This document shows, in pieces, positions 59,079 to 64,000 of a stretch of DNA of 64,000 nt. The stretch covers positions 6,299,501 to 6,363,500 of the forward strand of contig NZ_JAJOZB010000001.1 of assembly GCF_023701745.1 (NCBI RefSeq). The letters run 5' to 3'. The stretch's first letter is position 1. Every line of letters begins with the position of its first letter. The position numbers were made by a program, and so were the translations under genes. The stretch is from Streptomyces sp. RKAG293. GTDB taxonomy: Bacteria > Actinomycetota > Actinomycetes > Streptomycetales > Streptomycetaceae. The notes below the pieces were generated by a model. It searched no databases and was not told the origin of the DNA. It saw only the letters and a list, made by a program, of their open reading frames with translations.

Positions 59079-59558
59079 TTGCGTCGCGCAGTCTGTCCGG
59101 GGTCTTTCGACCCGATCACCAATGGACATCTCGACATCATCGCCCGCGCCTCCAGGCTCTACGACACCGTGTACGTCGCGGTGATGATCAACCAGTCCAA
59201 GCAGGGCCTGTTCTCGGTCGAGGAGCGCATCGCCCTCATCCAGGAAGTCACCGCGGAATTCGGGAACGTGCAGGTCGAGTCGTTCCACGGGCTGCTCGTC
59301 GACTTCTGCAAGCAACGGGACATCCCGGCCATCGTCAAGGGTCTGCGCGCGGTCAGCGACTTCGACTACGAGCTGCAGATGGCCCAGATGAACATCGGGC
59401 TGTCCGGGGTCGAGACGCTCTTCGTGCCGACCAACCCCACCTACAGCTTCCTCTCCTCCAGTCTCGTCAAGGAGGTGGCCCAATGGGGCGGCGACATCTC
59501 CCACTTGGTGCCGCCGACGATCCTGGCGGCTCTCAACGACCGGCTCGGGCAGCGCTAG
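59079..59558 (+). CDS. coaD: Phosphopantetheine adenylyltransferase
   Basis: A 159-residue CoaD. RRAVCPGSFDPITNGHLDII holds the nucleotide-binding HxGH. VKGLRAVSDFDYELQMAQMN and PTNPTYSFLSSSLVKEVA follow. I chose TTG at 59079, with GAGGAG seven bases upstream and the usual family length; an ATG at 59049 overlapping rsmD would add ten residues. Confidence 0.94.
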   Translation: MRRAVCPGSFDPITNGHLDIIARASRLYDTVYVAVMINQSKQGLFSVEERIALIQEVTAEFGNVQVESFHGLLVDFCKQRDIPAIVKGLRAVSDFDYELQMAQMNIGLSGVETLFVPTNPTYSFLSSSLVKEVAQWGGDISHLVPPTILAALNDRLGQR

Positions 59559-59614
59559 AGTCTGCATGTCCCGTCCGGACCCGGCCGGGCCCCGCTGAGG
59601 AAAGACTGACGCCC

Positions 59615-60688
59615 GTGGACGTGCAGAAGAAGCTCGACGAGATCGTCGCGGCCATCGAAGGCGCGCGGTCCATGCCGATGTCCGCCTCGTGCGTGGTCAA
59701 CCGTGCCGAGCTGCTGAGCAGGCTCGAAGAGGTGCGCTCCGCGCTCCCCGACTCGCTGTCGCAGGCCGAGGCGCTGCTGGGCGGCCGCGAGCAGATGGTC
59801 GAGGAGGCCCGGCTCGAAGCGAACCGGATCATCGAGTCGGCGCACGCCGAGCGCGGCTCGATGATCTCGGACACCCAGGTCGCCCGCCAGTCGCAGGACG
59901 AGGCGGAGCGCATCGTGGGCGAGGCCCGCCGCGAGGCGGAGGAGATCCGCGCCGAGGCCGACGACTACGTGGACAGCAAGCTCGCCAACTTCGAGGTCGT
60001 GCTCACCAAGACCATCGGCTCCGTCGACCGCGGCCGCGAGAAGCTGCTCGGCCAGGGCCCCGGCCTGGACGAGCAGGGCTACGAGGACGCGGACGCCCCC
60101 GAGCGCAGCGCCGACCCGGAGACACTGCGGCGCCGGGCCGACGACTACGTGGACACCAAGCTGGGCGCCTTCGAGGCGGTGCTCTCCAAGACCCTGGAGG
60201 CCGTCGGCCGCGGCCGGCTCAAGCTGACCGGCCACAGCGTCGCCGACGAGCTGGGCGCCCACATGGCGGCCCAGGACGCCGCGGACGCGGCGGGCGGCCA
60301 CCAGACCGACGCCGAGTTCATGGCGGGCCTGGCGGCCCCGGTCCCCGCGCAGACCCAGCAGACGGACTACTCGTACGACGCGACGCCGGCCACGCCGGAC
60401 TACGGGTACCAGCAGGACTACGGCCAGCAGGCCGCCTACTCGGACCCGTACGCGGCTCAGCAGCAGGGATACCCGGAGCAGGCCGGCTACGGCGGCTACC
60501 AGCAGGACTACGGGCAGCAGACCTACGCCGACCCGCAGGGCCAGTACCAGCAGCAGCCGTACGACCAGCAGCCGCAGCACCAGCCCCACCAGCCCCAGCA
60601 CCAGGCCGCGGCCCTGGACGAGACCAGCCTCTTCGACACCGGCATGATCGATCTGAACCGGCTGCGGGAGCTGGAACAGGGGCGCTGA
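59615..60688 (+). CDS. SepIVA-like septation/coiled-coil protein
   Basis: A 357-residue coiled-coil protein. The N-terminus and central helices (RREAEEIRAEADDYVDSKLA; LRRRADDYVDTKLGAFEAVL) contain an internal duplication ending in DRGREKLLG and GRGRLKLTG. The C-terminal third is Tyr/Gln/Pro-rich (QQDYGQQ repeats) and probably disordered. Mycobacterial SepIVA, a DivIVA-like division protein, sits in the same gene order before DUF177 and rnc, so a role in septation or polar growth is likely. GTG with GAGGAAAG upstream. Confidence 0.8.
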   Translation: MDVQKKLDEIVAAIEGARSMPMSASCVVNRAELLSRLEEVRSALPDSLSQAEALLGGREQMVEEARLEANRIIESAHAERGSMISDTQVARQSQDEAERIVGEARREAEEIRAEADDYVDSKLANFEVVLTKTIGSVDRGREKLLGQGPGLDEQGYEDADAPERSADPETLRRRADDYVDTKLGAFEAVLSKTLEAVGRGRLKLTGHSVADELGAHMAAQDAADAAGGHQTDAEFMAGLAAPVPAQTQQTDYSYDATPATPDYGYQQDYGQQAAYSDPYAAQQQGYPEQAGYGGYQQDYGQQTYADPQGQYQQQPYDQQPQHQPHQPQHQAAALDETSLFDTGMIDLNRLRELEQGR

Positions 60689-60889
60689 ACGCGCTGGTCA
60701 CGGGGGTGGTCAGAAGGCCGGGGGGTGAAAAAACGGGGCGGCGCGAAGCGCCTCGTCGCAAGGGTGGTGGCGGGCGACGGGTGGGCGAGTTGGGTCCTGC
60801 CCGGACGTCCAGTATCCTGACCTTTCCAGCCGTGTGAATCGCCGGCTCTTTGGGCTGCCCACCCTCCGGGGTGAGGGCATGTCGCACCG

Positions 60890-61510
60890 ATGAAAGAGGA
60901 AGCCCTGAAAACCCCCCGTCTCGACCACCGCGAGCCTCTCGTGTTCGACACGCACGAGCTGGGTCGTCGTCCTGGTTCGATGCGGAAGGTCTCCCGTTCG
61001 GTGCCGGCACCCAAGGATCTCGGTATCGAGGTCATCGGGGTGCCCGAGGGCACGGCAGTACAGCTGGAGCTCCGACTGGAGTCGGTCATGGAGGGGGTAC
61101 TTGTCACAGGTACCGTCCGTGCACCGCTCTCGGGAGAGTGCGTAAGGTGTCTGGAGCCGTTCGAGCGCAAGCTCGATGCGGACTTCCAAGAGATGTACTC
61201 CTACCCCGACGCCGACACCCGGACCGCCCGCAAGGACGAAGCCGGTGACGACGCGGAGGAGGAGGACGTTCTCTTCCTCGAGGACGACCTGTTCGATCTC
61301 GAACCCGCGCTGCGGGACGCGGTGGTGCTCGCACTGCCGCTGCAGCCGGTGTGCCAGGAAGACTGCCCGGGACTGTGCTCCGATTGCGGAGAGCGGCTCG
61401 CGGACGACCCGGACCACCACCATGAGGTCGCCGACATCCGGTGGGCGGCCCTGCAGGACTTCAAGAAGAGCGGTGCCGACCAGGGCGCCGACGAGAACCA
61501 GGAGAAGTAG
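60890..61510 (+). CDS. DUF177 (YceD-like) protein
   Basis: A 206-residue DUF177 protein, linked elsewhere to 23S rRNA processing. It is beside rpmF. LVFDTHELGRRPGSMRKV, APLSGECVRCLEPFE and the Cys-rich CQEDCPGLCSDCGERL are typical, with a very acidic insert (DDAEEEDVLFLEDDLFDLE). The ATG at 60890 lacks a good ribosome site; a downstream CTG at 60905 with AGAGGA is possible. Confidence 0.88.
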   Translation: MKEEALKTPRLDHREPLVFDTHELGRRPGSMRKVSRSVPAPKDLGIEVIGVPEGTAVQLELRLESVMEGVLVTGTVRAPLSGECVRCLEPFERKLDADFQEMYSYPDADTRTARKDEAGDDAEEEDVLFLEDDLFDLEPALRDAVVLALPLQPVCQEDCPGLCSDCGERLADDPDHHHEVADIRWAALQDFKKSGADQGADENQEK

Positions 61511-61512
61511 CC

Positions 61513-61686
61513 GTGGCTGTTCCGAAGCGGAAGATGTCGCGCAGCAACACGCGCCACCGCCGTGCGCAGTGGAAGGCTGTTGCCGTGAGCCTGGTGGCGT
61601 GCGAGAGCTGCCACCAGCCGAAGCAGAGCCACATCGCGTGCCCGAGCTGCGGCACGTACAACCGTCGTCAGGTCCTCGAGGTCTGA
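61513..61686 (+). CDS. rpmF: 50S ribosomal protein L32
   Basis: A 57-residue L32. The start MAVPKRKMSRSNTRHRRAQW is conserved, and CESCHQPK with CPSCGTY is the zinc motif. GTG start three bases after the DUF177 stop. Confidence 0.97.
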   Translation: MAVPKRKMSRSNTRHRRAQWKAVAVSLVACESCHQPKQSHIACPSCGTYNRRQVLEV

Positions 61687-61705
61687 TCGGCGGGTGACAG
61701 GCTTC

Positions 61706-62443
61706 ATGTCAGACGCCAAATCGCCGAAGCAGGCGCCGGCGGACACAGCCTGGCCTCACACGCTTCTGGAAGGGCGGCTCGGGTACACACTCGAGCCCGC
61801 CCTTCTGGTGCGTGCGCTGACCCATCGTTCGTTCGCGTACGAGAACGGCGGTCTGCCCACCAACGAGCGGCTGGAGTTCCTCGGGGACTCCGTGCTCGGC
61901 CTGGTGGTCACGGACACGCTGTACCGCACCCACCCCGACCTGCCCGAAGGCCAGCTGGCCAAGTTGCGGGCCGCGGTGGTCAACTCTCGTGCGCTGGCGG
62001 AAGTGAGTCGCGAACTCGACCTGGGCGGATTCATCCGGCTGGGACGAGGCGAGGAAGGCACCGGCGGCCGGGACAAGGCATCGATCCTCGCGGACACCCT
62101 CGAGGCGGTCATCGGCGCGGTCTATCTGGACCAGGGTCTGGATGCCGCGTCCGAGTTCGTGCACCGCCTCTTCGATCCGCTGATCGAGAAGTCGTCCAAC
62201 CTCGGGGCAGGCCTGGACTGGAAGACCAGTCTCCAGGAGCTGACCGCGAGCGAGGGCCTCGGTGTTCCCGAATACGTGGTCACCGAGTCGGGTCCCGACC
62301 ATGAGAAGACCTTCACGGCTGCCGCCCGCGTCGGTGGTGTCGAGTACGGCGCCGGCACCGGCCGCAGCAAGAAGGAAGCAGAACAGCAGGCGGCCGAGGC
62401 CGCCTGGCGTGCGATCCGCGAATCCGCCTCAGCGGCGAGCTGA
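61706..62443 (+). CDS. rnc: Ribonuclease III
   Basis: A 245-residue RNase III. The signature ERLEFLGDSVLGLVVT and DTLEAVIGAVYLDQG carry the catalytic acids; the C-terminal dsRNA-binding domain ends the protein (WKTSLQELTASEGLG; KKEAEQQAAEAAW). In streptomycetes this is AbsB, needed for antibiotic regulation. ATG at 61706; a GTG at 61694 is in frame. A perfect hairpin lies before mutM. Confidence 0.95.
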   Translation: MSDAKSPKQAPADTAWPHTLLEGRLGYTLEPALLVRALTHRSFAYENGGLPTNERLEFLGDSVLGLVVTDTLYRTHPDLPEGQLAKLRAAVVNSRALAEVSRELDLGGFIRLGRGEEGTGGRDKASILADTLEAVIGAVYLDQGLDAASEFVHRLFDPLIEKSSNLGAGLDWKTSLQELTASEGLGVPEYVVTESGPDHEKTFTAAARVGGVEYGAGTGRSKKEAEQQAAEAAWRAIRESASAAS

Positions 62444-62460
62444 TCGCACACACGTCAGAA

Positions 62461-62491
62461 CGAGCCCACCGACGATCAGTCGGTGGGCTCG
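62461..62491 (+). terminator. Perfect hairpin between rnc and mutM
   Basis: CGAGCCCACCGAC and GTCGGTGGGCTCG form a 13-bp stem around GATCA without a T-tract. It could be a partial terminator or an RNase III processing site. Confidence 0.6.
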
Positions 62492-62513
62492 ACGCGTACC
62501 CGGAGGAGGGGCG

Positions 62514-63389
62514 TTGCCCGAGCTGCCTGAGGTCGAAGTGGTCCGCATCGGGCTGGAGCGCTGGGTCACCGGGCGCACCGTCGCGGATGCGGAGGTGCTG
62601 CACCCGCGCGCCGTCCGCCGGCACCTGGCGGGCGCCGGTGACTTCACGGACCGGCTCGCCGGCGCCCTGATCGGCCCCGCCCGCCGCCGGGGCAAGTACC
62701 TGTGGCTGCCGCTGGACGGGACGACCGCGCTGCTCGGGCACCTCGGGATGAGCGGCCAGCTGCTGATCCAGCCGCACGCGGCACCGGACGAGACCCATCT
62801 GCGGGTCCGGATCCGGTTCGACGACGAGCTCGGCACCGAGCTGCGCTTCGTCGACCAGCGCACCTTCGGCGGTCTGTCGCTGCACGACGTCGTGCCGGGC
62901 AGTCCGCTGGCGCTGCCCGTACCGCTCGCCCACATCGCGCCGGACCCGCTGGAGGACGTCTTCGACGAGGAGGCGTTCCATACCGCGCTGCGCCGCCGCC
63001 GGACCACGATCAAGCGCGCCCTGCTCGACCAGTCGCTGATCAGCGGGGTCGGCAACATCTACGCAGACGAGGCGCTGTGGCGCTCCCGGCTGCACTACGA
63101 GCGGCCCACCGCGACGATGACCCGGCCCAGGACGGCCGAGCTGGTGACGCACATCCGCGAGGTGATGAGCGACGCGCTGGCGGCCGGCGGCACGAGCTTC
63201 GACAGCCTGTACGTCAACGTGAACGGTGAATCCGGGTACTTCGACCGGTCGCTGGACGCGTACGGGCGGGAGGACGAGCCCTGCCGCCGCTGTGGCACCG
63301 CGATCCGCCGCCGCCCGTGGATGAACCGGTCCAGCTACTTCTGCCCGCGCTGCCAGCGCCCGCCGGTTCCCGGCCGCGATCCCCGGTAG
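62514..63389 (+). CDS. mutM: Formamidopyrimidine-DNA glycosylase
   Basis: A 291-residue Fpg. After removal of the initiator the protein begins PELPEVEVVRIGL, giving catalytic Pro1 and Glu2. GNIYADEALWRSRLH and the C-terminal zinc finger CRRCGTAIRRR / FCPRCQ complete it. TTG start with CGGAGGAGGGG upstream. It removes 8-oxoguanine. Confidence 0.96.
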   Translation: MPELPEVEVVRIGLERWVTGRTVADAEVLHPRAVRRHLAGAGDFTDRLAGALIGPARRRGKYLWLPLDGTTALLGHLGMSGQLLIQPHAAPDETHLRVRIRFDDELGTELRFVDQRTFGGLSLHDVVPGSPLALPVPLAHIAPDPLEDVFDEEAFHTALRRRRTTIKRALLDQSLISGVGNIYADEALWRSRLHYERPTATMTRPRTAELVTHIREVMSDALAAGGTSFDSLYVNVNGESGYFDRSLDAYGREDEPCRRCGTAIRRRPWMNRSSYFCPRCQRPPVPGRDPR

Positions 63390-63429
63390 CGGTCAGGGCT
63401 CACGTCTCACGGCCTACGGCACAGGGGGC

Positions 63430-63843
63430 TCACACGCTCGCCGTGCGGGCGGCGTGCGCCGCGTCGTAGGTCTCCCGGGCGGCCAGCACCTCGGGCATCC
63501 GGCCCTCGACCAGCTGGATCAGGTCGAGCAGCCGGCGGGTGGTCTCCCGGCCCAGCTCGGTGAGCCGGTACTCGACGCGCGGCGGATTGGTCGTCTGCGC
63601 CTCGCGGTGCACCAGCCCGTCCCGTTCCAGGGCGTGCAGCGTCTGGGAGAGCATCTTCTCGCTCACGCCGTCGATCCGGCGGCGCAGCTCGTTGAAGCGC
63701 ACGGTGTCCTCGCCGAGCGCGCCGAGCGTCAGGCTGCCCCAGCGGCCGGTGACGTGCTCCAGCGTGCCGCGGGAAGGGCAGTCCCGTGCGAAGACGCTGA
63801 ACGGGAGCCCGTCGCCCTGGGTGTCGCTCCTGGAGGTGTCCAT
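63430..63843 (-). CDS. HxlR-family regulator
   Basis: A 137-residue winged-helix protein. DCPSRGTLEHVTGRWGSLTL, FNELRRRIDGVSEKMLSQTL and LERDGLVHREAQTTNPPRVEY are typical HxlR. One cysteine (FARDCPS) is in the place of the family's redox-sensing residue. ATG at 63843. It converges on mutM. Confidence 0.92.
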   Translation of the reverse strand: MDTSRSDTQGDGLPFSVFARDCPSRGTLEHVTGRWGSLTLGALGEDTVRFNELRRRIDGVSEKMLSQTLHALERDGLVHREAQTTNPPRVEYRLTELGRETTRRLLDLIQLVEGRMPEVLAARETYDAAHAARTASV

Positions 63844-63929
63844 GGCATGAGCGTACTCCTGGGTTGCGCTGACCCAGGGCTTGCGCTTTCGAACAGTTAG
63901 CTCTCTCGCCCGCTCTGCCGCCCGCTCTC

Positions 63930-64000
63930 CTAGAAGCCGAAGTCCTGGGTCCACCAGGGGCCGCCCGGCGCGTAGTGGACGCCGATGCCGAGGGTCTTGT
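63930..64000 (-). CDS. C-terminus of a CAP/SCP-like protein (5' end beyond window)
   Basis: The last 23 codons, ending GIGVHYAPGGPWWTQDFGF and TAG at 63930-63932. GVHYAPGGPWWTQDFG is like the end of actinobacterial secreted CAP-domain proteins. The frame is open to the window end. Confidence 0.65.
   Translation of the reverse strand, partial: KTLGIGVHYAPGGPWWTQDFGF

Overview
The window is a stretch of Streptomyces (or very close streptomycete) chromosome. The evidence is very high GC with strong third-position GC, GTG/TTG starts, a WhiJ/AbaA-like/DUF397 trio, two conservon (cvn) operons, a lysine-rich-tailed HU protein, a DasR-type operator, and a housekeeping gene order (FAH-gltX ... ndgR-leuCD-hupS-cofC-plsC-gpsA-ddl-thiL-rpmB-DAK-recG-rsmD-coaD-sepIVA-DUF177-rpmF-rnc-mutM) that is shared in outline with mycobacteria.

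Region 1 (1-7.0 kb) is a nitrogen-catabolism locus. It holds a divergent NCS1 permease (cut by the window edge), a fused urease gamma/beta gene, a urease alpha paralogue, an agmatine deiminase, a TetR regulator, a small membrane-anchored coiled-coil protein and an MHS-type transporter. No urease accessory genes are present. Region 2 (7.0-8.9 kb) is cimA behind a possible attenuator. Region 3 (8.9-14.4 kb) looks accessory and somewhat less GC-rich: a four-gene minus-strand cassette with an Esx-like protein and a larger helical membrane protein, then a WhiJ-like/DUF397/anti-sigma-like trio, then a secreted protein with a LAS-type zinc-peptidase signature. Region 4 (14.5-21 kb) reads as a glycosaminoglycan/amino-sugar utilisation locus: ketose-bisphosphate aldolase, SIS isomerase, GH35 beta-galactosidase and a Tat-exported PL8 lyase, with a DasR-like site before the SIS gene. 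Region 5 (21-25.7 kb) has a GNAT acetyltransferase, two malyl-CoA lyase/CitE-family genes, and acyl-CoA carboxylase beta plus epsilon.

Region 6 (25.7-36.2 kb) is two head-to-tail conservons on the minus strand (CvnA-CvnB-CvnC-CvnD twice). CvnB and CvnD are almost identical between copies while CvnA differs. Region 7 (36.2-46.3 kb) has a 60-residue repeat peptide, an FAH-family hydrolase, gltX, a HAD hydrolase, a Gln/Glu/Glu/Gln/Glu tRNA cluster, a MerR/DUF4188 divergent pair with an alternating-half-site operator, ndgR with a palindrome facing leuCD, a small protein and hupS. Region 8 (46.3-64 kb) is core housekeeping: cofC (apparently frameshifted), plsC, gpsA, ddl, thiL, thiD, rpmB, a DAK-domain kinase, recG, rsmD, coaD, a SepIVA-like protein, DUF177, rpmF, rnc, mutM, an HxlR regulator and the end of a CAP-domain gene.

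Most genes are familiar. The less ordinary items are the altered urease flap with its agmatine-deiminase context, the Esx-like cassette, the LAS-like secreted protein, the repeat peptide at 36.8 kb, the homogenised conservon pair, the cofC frameshift, and short tandem repeats just past several stop codons. All domain calls are by eye; no database search was run.
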